The notes under the pieces: model-generated | The model's database searches: none | The model's input: only the letters and a program-made list of their open reading frames with translations | What the model was told of the DNA's origin: nothing | Program-made: the position numbers and the translations under genes | Shown: positions 12,401 to 24,711 of the stretch, in pieces | How the letters are laid out: each line of letters begins with the position of its first letter | Numbering within the stretch: position 1 is the stretch's first letter | NCBI GenBank assembly: GCA_033782935.1 | Contig: JAWQEG010003750.1 | Coordinates: forward strand, 2,501-66,500 | Reading direction: 5' to 3' | DNA from: Petrolisthes cinctipes | Lineage: Eukaryota > Arthropoda > Malacostraca > Decapoda > Porcellanidae | DNA: 64,000 nt

Positions 12401-14039
12401 TGGGTAGAAGAGGGAGAGGATAAGAAATGGAAAAACGTTACCTCTTTGCTGCTTCGGTGGGTGTTGATCAAGGAGTTCGACAAGAAAATGAAGTGTGATA
12501 GGGCAGCGTTTATATACGGCGCTGGACAGACACCAATTATGAACACAAGAAACACTTGCGTGGTTGGTCTACGCAGGCAGCACGGGAGAAACTTATTATA
12601 AAACAGACGACGCACCAGAAATATAGGAGGGTCTGCATGTCTGGGCCGGGACGTAAGGCTGAATGCACGGTAACATAGTGGCAGAATGTTTGTAGTGAAT
12701 GTGACAAGGAATAAAGGATAAATAAGAGAGAGAGAGTGAGAGAGAGGGCAGTGAATGCAGTTTGGCCGGCTAGGTTGGTTGGTTGGCTGGCTGGCTGGCT
12801 GGCTGGGAACAACAAAGAGCAAGTTTGAGGCGGTTGTGATGAGTTCCCTTCCTGGCGACGCCGCTCTCGCAAAATTACCGGCTGGCCGAAATTTATTAGC
12901 CTGATTTATAAGGAGAGACTGATAGCTTCACAGAAAAGGGCCCCGCTCGCCTCGGCTGGGCTGTTTCTTGGCGTTCCAGTGTCAGTGATGGTGAGTATGA
13001 GTAGGACGCACGATTGTCATCACTACAAAGGATTATTCTTATGAAACATGAACATAATTATGATGCAGATGGAGAGGAATATAAATATTTTAAAATGGAG
13101 TCCTGAATACTTAATTTTTGTGTTCATAAATATATATTTTTTAAATCTTTTCGATCCGTTTTTATTCGTGCATTATAACATTGTAGTGTCCTCCTTTCTC
13201 TGTCACCTGTCCGTCAGCAGAATTCGTTAGTAGATTTGGCAACAGGTCCAGCTCGGTATCGACTAAGAGTATGCACTCTATATTTTAGCCAAAATGAGCA
13301 AAAACTCTGATGATTTAGTATGAGGAGGCTTCATACATTTCAGGTTCAATTTAGTCTTATCATCAATTATGTCAAGTTTTGAAGAAAACATATGTTCTCA
13401 AATGATAGGCAGCCTTCAGACCTCCTTCCCTCCTCCATGGTTTTTCCCCGCGCCCGCGCGCGTGTGTGTGTGTATGTTCGTGTATATACTTGACCGTATG
13501 CGTTTGTGCGTAGGTTCGTACTCCCCTGCAGTAGCGTGCGTAAGTGGATGTGCCTTTTTAGAGGTTACGCTGTAGTTATGTACGCAGAAAGTCGCTCATT
13601 TGCGTGTTTAAGTTTGTGGATATGCATACGTGGGTGTGTTGTTAGTCGGCTTCTGTGTACACGAACCCCCTCCTGGCAAGACCCCAGCCTGGCCTCCGCC
13701 TCCAGCGGCGCCACTTTGCTCCACTCTAACTGCCCCCTGCTTGCTGCAATAATATACGAGAGTTCACGCGTATGTTGCAAAATGCATCTTTCACTCGAGC
13801 AGAAGAGAGGGGACGCAGACATGCAAGACGGAAAGATATTGCGATATGCAGGGTACAGGAGGAAGGATAGGGAGGGAGAATAAGGAGGGAAGAAGGGCGG
13901 AGGAAAGGGCTAGGTGGGAGGAAGGGAAGGGGAGGAGGGAAGCAGAATATGAGAGAACAGAGTGACGGATGGGCATAAAGCTAGAATATTGAATATGCTA
14001 ATTAGGTGGCCATTATTCTTATTAAATGCTGTAAATAAT

Positions 14040-14290
14040 GAGGACTTGTTTTTCCCTCGGCGCAGCCCCTTGAGTCTGGCCCGGCTGGTAACCCCTGGCC
14101 GGGAAGTTACTGTGAAAATAATGCCGAAAATCTTATCTCGCCCGACTATTAATGCCGTCCGTGAGAGGAGGTTCTCCCCCCCTTTTACAAGACCCACTGA
14201 ACTGCAACTCTTCATGCATGCCTCATCTCGCCTCGCCCGGGATCCATACAGTTTGCAACTTACCATTTACGATGCTTGTTATTCAGATCA
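14040..14290. other. GC-richer island open on both strands, candidate CNE or exon
   Basis: GCCCGGCTGGTAACCCCTGG, TATCTCGCCCGACTATTAAT. Both strands are open for over 110 codons, and an acceptor-like TTTTTCCCTCGGCGCAG ends at about 14065. No recognised protein. Confidence 0.22.
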
Positions 14291-17200
14291 GAACAATTTT
14301 GGGTGATTACTCCGGGGCGGATGAAGGCAGGCGGGGGGTCGTCCAGCTATTTGGAGAGGTGGCAATGTATCCGTCTGTCTGTCTGTGCTATTGACGAGAG
14401 ATATCACCTTCATCAAGGACAGTCGTTTGGAAAAAGAAAAATACCGATATCGGAGTGTGTTAGGATGAGCAAGGTGCTGAGATCAGGAAGAGATGAGGCG
14501 AAGGAGGTGGGTGATGAAACCAGAGAAAGTTGAAGTGAGGAGGAAGATGGTGAGATGATTAAGAAAAAACGAAAAGACGACAATATCATTAAATACGTAC
14601 TGTATGGACACTGACCCAACAGATTATTAAAAGAAATTATCACTAACAAAACTGGAACTATAACCCAAGGCAGGATGAGCACCAATCTTGTTTCTTCCTT
14701 TATTTTTATTTTTTTAGACACCAGCTACATAATATCATACGCATCCAATCAGAAAAAAAAATGAACGCATCTCTTCTTTCATACATGACGTCACTAAGGA
14801 CGTATTAGAACTGTGACACTGTGTACAGTAACATTAACGTAGCTTCATGCATGCACGGTTTTATGTTAATGTATTCATCTCGAGGGATCCAAGTCATATC
14901 ATTATAATTGTATAGTCAACCGTATCAAAATGTACCCCTTGGCTCTATTGGCTCGGTTAAAAGAAATTGAAGTGCTTCTTACGCTCAGTCAAGAGTGGCT
15001 TCAAATCCCACCCAAGTCAGAGTATATAATGAAAACAATTAAGGACAGTTTGAGATAATTCTTGGAACAACATAGGAAAAGGGGATGATAGTAAAAATAT
15101 ACAGTAGGAAAGCATAATATAATAAGGAAAGAAAGTCTCCAGCCGTAATATAAATTTCTTATCAAGTTCAGTTGTGAGATATTCCCTGACAATATTACTA
15201 GAGTTAATTTACCTACAAAAATTATGCACACAATTCTTTGGCACGAAAAAAAATATCATAATTATAACATACATAGTTTTTACATGGTTGTTAGAAAATT
15301 AGGTGTTATAACTTAACCTTATTATAATAAAAAGAACAATACTGACTAACTAGACATAAAATAATACATGATAATAGATAAGGTAGCCTACACCTTGTTC
15401 TATTAATGTATGTACTGTATGCATATGAATTATTTGACAGTGATACTAACTTCTTCTGTCTATACATATACAGCTAACACACCCATAAGAAAATGCACAA
15501 TTATAACCAAGTGAATTATTTAAGTAATTAATTGATGTATCTTTCTTTCTACATGCCTATAATATAAATATCTATAACTATCTACCTCTCAATTTCTTGG
15601 TGCAATAGAAGTTCATATATAAATAATATATACTGTAGATTGCTTTATAGATAGATGCTGTATGTATTGTAACCATGATTAAAAGTATACCTACGTGTTG
15701 TTCAAACCTTAAATTTACTTTTTTTGTCCCCAGGTAATGTCCAAGGAAGGAGGCTGTGACCAGGTGCTGTACTCTACGTGGTGGTGAGATCAGAATAATG
15801 CATGTGTGAAACTTATAAAAAAAAAAAAAAAAAAAAAAAAAATTGTTAATATACGCCATGACGTTAGTTGACCAGAAGGATAGGATGGCTTATTATACAC
15901 GAAGATATTAGAACATCGTACTGTGGCTTGTGGTCTTGGTACTCATTTCAACTAACCAGGCTCTTTCATTAACGAAAACATTTAACATGGAATCGAATAA
16001 CTGCAATTGATTTTTTATTTTATTGATTGCAAATTATTTCAGTTCTATTATCAGATATGGTAGGATGCTGTGTGACCGTCCACAAAACAGACAATATTGG
16101 CAGTAATTTAGATTTTAGGGTTTGTCTATAGGAATAAGGCCCTGGTTATATCATCGTGTAGCCCAGAAAGTTTATTGAATATGTATGATCTTTGATAGGG
16201 ATAGGCGAAAGAGGTTGGGTTAGGTTTGAGTGGATTAGATTAGATTAAAACAAGATCAGATTATGTTGGGTTAGGGTCGGTTAGCTTACGTTAAGTTGAA
16301 TTAGATTAGGATAGAATATAATTATTACGTTAGGTTCGGCAAAATTAGATTCGAAAGATTACGTTAAATCTCTAGTATTATAATCAGCCGCTGTTTTGTT
16401 GCTTTACGATTATTACGTAGATTTTGAAACATGGACTGACACTCATAGGCCTTTTTATTGTTTCAAAGTCAGCAATATGCTTCAATATCATTCATAATTG
16501 CATAAATACATTTAGTGATGTTGCAGTTCTCTCTGTTTGTCAAAGTACAAGAGTACAATTATGAACTCTTGTTCCATTATGGTTGAACGAAAAGTATCTC
16601 AGTACAATGGCGATGTGTCTTGTTTCACTTTAAGACAAGTGCAAATTTATGATGCCGACTGTGCAAGTGTGTGATTTCAAATTTTTTTTTAAAGAAAAAC
16701 ATATTAATGACACTTAATATCAGATGCTCACTGTTTATATACCCATGACATATATAGCCTATGCACAGTCACGCCCAAATAGTCTTGCAACACCGAATGA
16801 AGAGGTATCGATCGAGAAAGAAAGTGAAAATATAACTGTTGTTTTCATCAATGATGGTTCATAAGATTAACTCAAATGGCTCAATTTCATTCACGTAATG
16901 CAGGAATTGTTATCGTGACTGTACCAAAAACAAAACGGTGGCATCTCCTGTCCAATATTACCCCACTGAGGGAAGTAAAGAACCGAGATTGAACTGCCTA
17001 CAAAGATTCATTGATGGGAAGGCGTCCACCCTCATTCTATTAGTGGCTTGGCAAGTAGGTTCAGGCTGATGTAACTTTGCACATTACTGTCTGGCTGGTG
17101 CTCCTGTAATCCAGTAGACCACAATCCGTTGTTTATTTATACTTACTAATAAAACTTATCTGTACATAATTTTGATATCTGGCCACTTCAGGGCACATAT

Positions 17201-18099
17201 ACAAATCAACCTTGGCTATGTAGCTATGTTCTCTCACTTCCCTCGTGGTCCATTGCAGTCATTATATAAATATTTGCTATAATTAATATTAATAATTAAA
17301 ATATATGAAAACACTAACTTACTGGCCCCAGAAATGACAACTTATATATTATTAGAAACGATACCCGAGTCCAAATACAGATGCTCACAGTGGTTTGCAT
17401 AATGGAGTCATATGTTAATATCCTGAGATTGGTGATGATGATTATAATAGTAGTGATAATGGTAATAATGATGATAACAATAAAATAATAATAATAATAA
17501 TAATAATAATCTTAATGATAGTAATAATGACGATGATAATATTATGATAAGTAATAATGATCAGTTAAGTAAAGTATTGATCAATGAGCCGTGACATGCT
17601 GAGTAACGTATAAATCGAGACTCCACTGTTATAAGCAGAGAAACAATGACCCTTAAATTTTTTTTATGGGTAAGGCAGCAACAAGGGGAACATTTTCACA
17701 CTGAAGGATGTTTCTGGCAAAATGAAGAAGCACACGTCACTCGTCCATATCCAAATAATGTCATTATACAGGCCTCTTGGAGGTGGGGAGGTAGTAAGTA
17801 AGGACGAACACAGAGGACGGAAAGGTCATTACATAAATTAGCGGTCGAGATAAAGAAGATATTTTTCATGACTCGTTATAGGCTACGATACTGTACTGTA
17901 CTTCTAGTATGTATTACGGGGTCGGTTGTAGTGCACATGGGATATCCTTCAACCATGCATAGAGAAGAAGTATTCAGAGAAGCAATAAAGTGCACTGTTA
18001 TATAAAAAGTTATAAAACTCACTACATGGTCTGAGCAAGGTAAAGAGCTGAGGAGGTGTTGTGATGAACTGAAGGCTACTGCTGCATCCAAACCTTCTC

Positions 18100-18190
18100 A
18101 CGGTGCAGGCCACATCAACTGAGGTACGGGTTGCCTGTTTTCTCGTTTAGTTTGAAGGGATCATCATCTTGCAATTTATCCTCCTTCGAA
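18100..18190. mobile_element. Partial family A-like sequence
   Basis: GGCCACATCAACTGAGGTAC, then TTTAGTTTGAAGGGATCATC resemble the inner and right arms of the copy at 59270. Heavily diverged. Confidence 0.3.
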
Positions 18191-18796
18191 CACTAACCCG
18201 ATGCAGGACAAGCAAAAAATATTTACTGGAGAGCATCATATAGTCTCTGGACTTTTTCTTCTTAACGAGTTTTGTTGTTTTGCTTCCACAGTAAACCATC
18301 GCTACTGCATTAAAAAAAGAAAAAAAAATAGCACTTTCATTTAACGCAGGCCCAGTAAATCATTCGGTCTATGTGGTAATGAATAACAGAAGCCTGGGAA
18401 AACATTTGGTGGTCTTCAATGAGGGACTGAGTGCAAAGTGTAGTGATGCATACAAACATTTATTGGTGTTGTGAGGATCCTGCTTTGAGGATGTTCGTAG
18501 GCAATGGAGTTGTTTTGAGCATTTATTTGTTATTGTATGTGGGCATTGATGTGTGTGTGTGTGTGTGTGTGTGGTGCATGTGGGTAAGCGTTAATGGGGT
18601 GGTGTGTGGGTGAGGGCTTATATTGGTGTGTGCCAGGGTGTGTGGGTGACGGTGTGTGGTGGATAATGGTGTGGTATGTGTGAGTGACGATGTTGTGGTT
18701 ATGTGAGTATGGCGATGGGTGAGGGTGAGTGGAGTTATGAGTGGGTGAAGGTGTGTAAGGGTGAGTAGAGTTTTATATGTGTGTGTGAGGATGATG

Positions 18797-19291
18797 GTGA
18801 AGGGTGATGATGAGTATGGTAGTGTGTGTGTGTGGGTGAGGGTGAAAGGTGATGATGAGTATGGTAGTGTGTGTGTGAGGGTGAGGGTGAAAGGTGATGA
18901 TGAGTATGGTAGTGTGAGTGTGAGGGTGAGGGTGAAAGGTGATGATGAGAATGATAGTGTGTGTGTGAGGGTGAGGGTGAAAGGTGATGATGAGTATGGT
19001 AGTGTGAGTGTGATGGTGAGGGTGAAAGGTGATGATGAGAATGATAGTGTGTGTGTGAGGGTGAGGGTGAAAGGTGATGATGAGTATGGTAGTGTGTGTG
19101 TGAGGGTGAGGGTGAAAGGTGATGATGAGTATGGTAGTGTGTGTGTGAGGGTGAGGGTGAAAGGTGATGATGAGAATGATAGTGTGTGTGTGAGGGTGAG
19201 GGTGAAAGGTGATGATGAGTATGGTAGTGTGTGTGTGAGGGTGAGGGTGAAAGGTGATGATGAGTATGGTAGTGTGAGTGTGATGGTATGA
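18797..19291. repeat. 45-bp minisatellite, 11 units
   Basis: Eleven consecutive 45-bp units, e.g. GTGAAAGGTGATGATGAGTA then TGGTAGTGTGTGTGTGAGGG and TGAGG. Because 45 is divisible by 3 and the units lack stops, long frames appear on both strands (15-residue repeats). Three unit variants alternate (GAGTATGGT...GTGTGTG, GAGAATGAT..., and a GAGTGTGATGG form), suggesting local higher-order duplication. The preceding 250 bp are degenerate GTG-rich sequence. Confidence 0.9.
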
Positions 19292-19389
19292 CTCTTGATG
19301 CAGTTGTTGGTAGGGCTGACACTCGACTGACCCTGCCTACCCTCTCAACGTCTCACATAACTCTACCTGCTCCTGCCTACTGAACTCAC

Positions 19390-19572
19390 CCTCTTTACAT
19401 CCTCAAGCCCCACGTCTCCATCCCTTAGATACATAACTTTCTTCACAATATAAACCTGCAATATGTAAAGATCACTTCTAACGTCATCGTCATCGTCGTT
19501 GTCATCGTTGTCGTCGTCGTCTTTTGATGTTATGGTGTCGATCTTCATTTGTTTACAAGAAGGGGCGGCCAT
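19390..19572 (-). CDS. Candidate divergent first coding exon, acidic protein, unrecognised
   Basis: On the minus strand an ATG at 19572 sits in a good initiation context (AACATGGCC). It opens 61 codons beginning MAAPSCKQMKIDT, followed by an Asp/Asn run encoded by a (GAY)n tract and then VRSDLYILQVYIVKKVMYLR. The frame reaches AGG|GTGAGT, a strong donor, at 19389, in phase 0. The frame stays open upstream to another ATG at 19656, so the protein could be 28 residues longer. The acidic run may simply be a translated trinucleotide repeat, and a competing minus-strand frame overlaps it, so this is weaker than its + strand neighbour. No family recognised. Confidence 0.27.
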
Positions 19573-19743
19573 GTTCCGCAGGCCTTGGGGCAGTGAAGGC
19601 TCCGCAGCGTCTAGCATGCTCGGCAAAGTCTTCATTACTGCAGAGTCTGGCCGCAAGCCCCATCATCATCAATAGTTTATGACTCCACAGCCACTGACTG
19701 ACTCTCTCTCTGCCCCGCCGCCTCATGCTACCACTCTCCACCA
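19573..19743. promoter_or_regulatory. Candidate bidirectional promoter between two divergent first exons
   Basis: This stretch is GC- and CpG-richer than its surroundings and non-repetitive. It separates an ATG reading leftwards (19572) from one reading rightwards (19744). No clear TATA box is seen. The role is inferred from position and composition only. Confidence 0.25.
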
Positions 19744-19946
19744 ATGGAAATCTCGGATATGGACGGTGCTACCACTCTCCTCGGTTTCGATTGGACGGAC
19801 AGCTGTCTTTCATCCCTTAGTAGACTCACCACCAGAGAGACCAAGGCTCAGAGGGAGGGAGGACTCTGGCAGGTTCGCAAGGTAGTGTGCAAAGTGGTTC
19901 AGGTGCTGGAGACAGATCGCGACCGACTGACTGTACTTAGAGCAAG
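19744..19946 (+). CDS. Candidate first coding exon, unrecognised coiled-coil-like protein
   Basis: An open frame of 67 codons starts at 19744, with an alternative ATG in better context at 19759 (GATATGG), and runs into a consensus donor AG|GTAAAG at 19947, ending in phase 2. Codon choice (CTC, ACC, GAG, AAG, CAG, GTG, CTG) looks coding and unlike nearby random frames. The first half has GFDWTDSCLSSLSRLTTRET; the second half, LWQVRKVVCKVVQVLETDRD followed by RLTVLRA, has a heptad-like hydrophobic and charged pattern suggesting the start of a coiled coil. I do not recognise the family. An alternative donor (AAG|GTAGTG) lies earlier, near 19882. Later exons were not identified. Its phase would fit the TMTC exon at 36165, but it lacks the expected N-terminal membrane helix. 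Confidence 0.5.
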
Positions 19947-19997
19947 GTAAAGAGAAAGAAATGAACGATAATCCAGTAACATGTTAGGTTTCCCAGC

Positions 19998-20000
<3 letters not shown>

Positions 20001-20036
<36 letters not shown>
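20001..20036. repeat. (TG)n microsatellite
   Basis: Pure, 18 units, 54 bp after the candidate exon donor. Confidence 0.97.
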
Positions 20037-20037
<1 letters not shown>

Positions 20038-20817
20038 AACGCCGGAGCCAAACGTTCACAATTAACGGAGGGATACAAAACAGAGGGCTATGAAGATGGT
20101 GTTGTATATGCTTTAACATTTTCACTGCACGGGGCTACAAAATTCTTAAGCATACAGCAAAATTTATTCCTGTCTAGACAATTACTTTATCACATCGTTG
20201 TTGAGATAAGCGAGACATTGCCTTAAAATTATTAGTTTTTGTATCGATTAACTGAACTACATAATCATTAGACGACCTTGGGCTTTTGAATTATTTATCG
20301 AACCGCGTGTTTATCTGAATTTATGTTTTAGTTTTAATTTAATGATGATTAGTTAATACTCTCCTATGATATCAATCAATCTATGCCAATTGTTTATAAA
20401 AAGATACATCTGTTTGTGTATTCTGATACAGCTTACTTTACCTCTAGGGAGTCAAGTTAACAGAGAGATGGGTTGGGTAGGCATAAGAGAACACATGCAT
20501 TTAGGAAGGGATGTACAGTACAGTAGATTCGCCAACAAAAGCGCTGTCGCCTCACCGAACATTTCTTGAAGGATAATGTATAAGATAATCATCGACCAAA
20601 CACATTCCCTATGAAGCATTACAATTTTCATCTGGTATTTTACTAAACTTCTCAGGTAGCTCATTTCACGAGCCTGTGAAGCTTATGAGGTTCATGACTT
20701 GGCAGACAAGGTGGCAATGATTTTGGTGGTGGTTGCACAGTACATGACAGTTTTGATTTGATATTTGAGAACCTGCTTGTAGCCCATTAGAAAGGAATCT
20801 ATTCCAACTCGATACTA

Positions 20818-20884
20818 AAGAGAAGCTGTCATATGTTTACCTAAGGTATTCAGTTTGTGTCGAAACTCTTGCCGGCAACTATGC
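20818..20884. repeat. Diverged relative of the 48107 foldback right arm
   Basis: GAGAAGCTGTCATATGTTTA and GTGTCGAAACTCTTGCCGGC share order and sequence with 38067-38130, and more weakly with the 48107-48306 right arm. Confidence 0.35.
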
Positions 20885-21730
20885 CAAAGGAGGACAGGAA
20901 AGCAGTGTGACAGAATGTTAAAGAGACAGATAGATAAACAGACAGGAAAGTAAGTGGGATAAAGATTAAGTAACTAGAATTTATAATAGGTATATAGTAA
21001 CAGGGCGTATGTAGGTTGAAAAATAGGTATATACATTTTGATAGACAGGATGGCAAGTAGACCCGCAGGTATAGGTACGTGTGGGCCACCTAATGATAGG
21101 TTGGTTTGCTGCACATGAGGCTGTGACCATTACTGGGATGTATGGAAGGCATTTATCTCTCACAAGGTGGCAACTATCACTGGAATGTATGGCAGGTACC
21201 GGTATCCACACAGCTGACGTCTTCTACTAGTAGGTCTCTCTCTGATAGTGTATATACCTGCGTGTAGAGACACAATGAGTTCCGGCTTAAAGAAGTAGGT
21301 TTAAGTTGATGCTCTGATAATTGTGTATATTTTTCGAGTATTTGACTTACTCCTGCAAACACATCATCAGCATCACACAGTAGGAAAATTGTGTACTTGC
21401 CACTGCAGGAAGGGATGGGTTTCCTGGCATATGAGGACTCTTACAGAAGGGCTTGTGCACATGAATAAGAAGAATCGTTTTTCTTATAGATAATGCATTT
21501 TGTGAGTGTGAAGAATGTGTGTGTAATTCACTGAGAATACCATGACAAGGTACGAACATAGAGAAGTTCATCATCTTCACCAATATTCAGCTTGTCATTA
21601 TAATCTCTATATACCTGCTACCTGCTGTGAATTATCTCCCATTTATTAATGAATTTCCTGCTGTTTGTGCATTTCCAAACCCATTAGCAACAATTCCTCG
21701 GCAGGAGAGACTGAAAAAACTAACCACTCC

Positions 21731-21731
<1 letters not shown>

Positions 21732-21814
<83 letters not shown>
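21732..21814. repeat. (AC)n microsatellite
   Basis: Pure, about 41 units. Confidence 0.97.
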
Positions 21815-21817
<3 letters not shown>

Positions 21818-21894
21818 TTTGCAATCACCCTCCATGTGTGTGTGTGAGCGTGTGTATTAGTGTGTGTATATATGGTTGGTTCGTGTGTGTAACA

Positions 21895-22080
21895 ATTAAG
21901 ACGAGATGAACCGTGGCAACTTCTTTATCATTACCGCTTACGACTGCGGTCCGCTGAGATGATAGCCGGGGGAGCTGGGCGGGTGATAATAATGATATTG
22001 GTGCCACTCAGGGCGGCCGTAATACCCGTGATTAAGGGTACAGCCACAATAATGTCCAGCCAAGTAATGCAGTCGGGTCG
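21895..22080. other. GC-richer island, candidate CNE
   Basis: Non-repetitive, with GATAATAATGATATTGGTGC and GGCGGCCGTAATACCCGTGA. No coding frame of note. Confidence 0.22.
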
Positions 22081-23673
22081 GTCGGTTGGTTGGTTGGTTG
22101 GCAGGATGGTCGGCGTTCTCTGGGCCAGACCCTCGTCCCTGTGTGTAAATATATATTCCACACTCCATAAAGAATAATAGGTATAGGGTATGATGGTGAT
22201 GATGTGTACTGCTGGAGAAGGTGTGTAGTTGGATGAAGTAAAGAGAAGGAAAGTAGAGAACTGGAGAGGAAAATAGTCATTAGTGGACAAGGGAAAATAA
22301 ATATGGAAATGAGTAAAACGACTGAGAGGAAAATCGGATAGATAATACATAGGATGGAAAGAGGGGTGATAAAAGAAAAAGGTTGACTGGGAAGAGCAAT
22401 GAAGAATTTGTAAATAAAACACCAAACAGGTGTGTACTGTACAACGTGTTGGTCAGTCTTGTACAACTCCTCCTGAATAATACACCACTTTAGAAACTAT
22501 TGGGTGTTTTTTTGCCATTCTAAATTCACCATACTGTGAATTCACAAGCAATTAATAATTAAGGACAAAATATAAATGAAGTAACAAATATATTCAGGAA
22601 AGATGTACGAGGATGAAAAGGAAGGAAGTTATATATAAAATAAAATAATTGTTAAAACAAGTGGCAAAAGAAGCATCCTCCAAATAGTGTTTCACTTATC
22701 CATAGCGACTGTTCACCATGAAAAAAAAAACTAAACCATACGATTAGTCGAAAAATTCACTCATTCCTGACAGCACTATTCTCAAAGTTTACCATCATGC
22801 CATTAACAGTGGAAACATATCTCAACAACATTACCTACAAGTGTTCGCTTCAGATATAATATAATCCACCTCCACCTATGCTACGGTTTGCTTATATATG
22901 ATTTAGATCTTGTGTACGCAAATTTTTATATGTATATGTTTTGGCTGGTGTGTGTGTGTGTGTTTGTGTGTGTTCGTGACTGCGTGCGTGGTGGACTAAG
23001 TCACTTGAGTCTGCCTGTCACTTCTGATTATCCTGGCGAGAGAAACTACACGTTCTTCTTTCTTTCCCTTTATCCTTCTATCCCCTGTTCTATCTTCCAT
23101 TTCTTGCTTCTTTATTTCCTTCCATCCTTCCCTTCCAATACCCTCTTCTATCTTTCCCTTCTTGCTTCCTTCTTCCTCCCTTCTTTCCCTCCTCCCCTTC
23201 CCTTCCATTTTTTCATTCTTCCCTTTTTCCATCCTTTCCCTTTTCCTTTCTTTACTCATTCCCCTCCAAGATCCCTGCAAGATACAGGATAGTGTAAATA
23301 CTGGCAAGAAATTTATGTGTAGTGTCGCAACAGGGACGTAATTTATATTTTGCTGTACCTCAAACTGTATGTTATATTGTACCATATTATCTAAATTTGT
23401 GGAAGTACAATTCAATAAACATAACTGTACAGACGATATATATATAAAACGTACAAGTGGGGCTCACTATCCAAAACAAACATTGTAACTCGTGTTGTCC
23501 TTGTGTTTTTTCCACTATCAATCGTCAGAGGCGTCTGAATGGATAGCTATTTTTATATCTGTGAGTCAGGCAAAACTGGAGAGAGTCAGGGAGCAGGGTG
23601 AGGGTGCTGGACTTGTCTTGACCAAAGCTAGAACAAAACACACGTGAAGACTCCAACCCAACCTGTTCCAAAA

Positions 23674-23675
<2 letters not shown>

Positions 23676-23766
<91 letters not shown>
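23676..23766. repeat. Compound (CT)n(GT)n microsatellite
   Basis: CT to 23720, then GT to 23766, with a clean junction. Confidence 0.97.
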
Positions 23767-23768
<2 letters not shown>

Positions 23769-24091
23769 TCAAGTAAGCTATATACAAGTCAATTACTCGT
23801 TGGTATGCAGCTACACCATAACTAGTCACCAAAAGAAGTTCCACATTTCGCCACGCCCACCTAAGGACAATCACAGACAAGAGTCCTGCATCAGGGCAGT
23901 GAAAGTGAGCAATCTCAATGAATCTTATGAACAACTATAGATTTCCATCATTTTTGTGACTCGAAAGTGTTACAGAACTATGAGGGGTGATTGATAAGAA
24001 GAATTTAGTTGAATATTTGCAGCCCCTTATGATAACCGAATGAAAATTTATTCGGATTCATAACTTTGGTTGGTAATCTAATGTATATGTC

Positions 24092-24468
24092 TTGTACACG
24101 ACATACATACATACATATATGATACATGCATACATCGATACCTACTATCCCACCTACCTACCCACCAACATACCTAAATACAGTCATACCTACTTAGCTG
24201 CCTACTTGCATACTTATCACTCTACCTACCCATCTCTCTCCCTACCTATAGTACCTTTCAGCTTAATCAGCCACCCATTCCCTCTCTTCCTTCCTATCTA
24301 TCTACTTACCCACACCCACTTCCTTTCCTACATATACATACCTACCTACCTTCACCTCCCTACTTTTCTACTTATCTACTCACCTCTCTCCTTTCCTACT
24401 TACCTCCACACTTCTTTCCATCCAACCTATCTACTTACCTACCCCAATTCCCTCCCTTCCTACTTATG
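24092..24468. repeat. CTAC/CCTAC-rich degenerate tract hosting two insertions
   Basis: CATA, CTAC and CCTT motifs dominate. The same texture resumes at 24678-24711 and 25101, on the far sides of the MITE and the SINE. Confidence 0.75.
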
Positions 24469-24470
24469 TA

Positions 24471-24675
24471 CACTCGCAATCCAAAATGTGTATCCAGGTC
24501 TTGTTGAAGTTTCGAGTCAGTTGACATATTAGTGAAACAGTTACAACGCTTACCCTGTTTCAACTCTTACCCTGTTTCAATTCTTACCTTGTTTCATATT
24601 TACTTGAGCTCGCTAAATTAATACTCGATCAGGCCATTCGAAGGAAGCCTGGATACATATTTTGGATTGCGAGTG
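24471..24675. mobile_element. TA-flanked MITE with 28-bp terminal inverted repeats
   Basis: The ends start CACTCGCAATCCAAAAT and are inverted copies of each other over 28 bp with one mismatch. Both ends are flanked by TA (24469-24470 and 24676-24677), the target duplication of Tc1/mariner-type elements. The interior has three copies of a TCTTACCCTGTTTCAA-type 19-bp repeat and no coding capacity. It interrupts a CTAC/CCTT-rich tract. Confidence 0.8.
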
Positions 24676-24711
24676 TACCATCCATTTCCCTCCTTTCCTA
24701 CCTGCCTATCT

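Larger units (their letters stand above)
12860..18560. other. Non-genic, mostly AT-rich unique sequence
   Basis: Contains GC-richer patches at about 12850-12970 and 13660-13790, the 14-kb island, poly(A) at 15817-15842, and degenerate GGTTAG/GATTA motifs at 16200-16350. No supported gene. Confidence 0.6.
20037..24090. other. Non-genic stretch
   Basis: Microsatellites, one foldback relative, the 21.9-kb island and pyrimidine-rich 23060-23270. Exons following the 19744 candidate were looked for and not recognised. Confidence 0.55.

Noticed and set aside
12208..12822. 204-codon minus-strand frame
   Set aside because: Its last part is repeat family D and its start is a (GGCT)n tract; no coding support.
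15735..15842. Possible tiny terminal exon (acceptor GTCCCCAG, short frame, stop, then poly(A))
   Set aside because: The frame is only about 17 codons and the poly(A) run is internal to genomic AT-rich DNA; nothing links it to an upstream exon.
16200..16350. GGTTAGG-like motifs suggesting interstitial arthropod telomere repeat
   Set aside because: Motifs are scattered and degenerate, with no TTAGG tandem run.
18797..19291. CRISPR-like repeat array
   Set aside because: Units are directly adjacent with no unique spacers, and the context is eukaryotic; it is a minisatellite.
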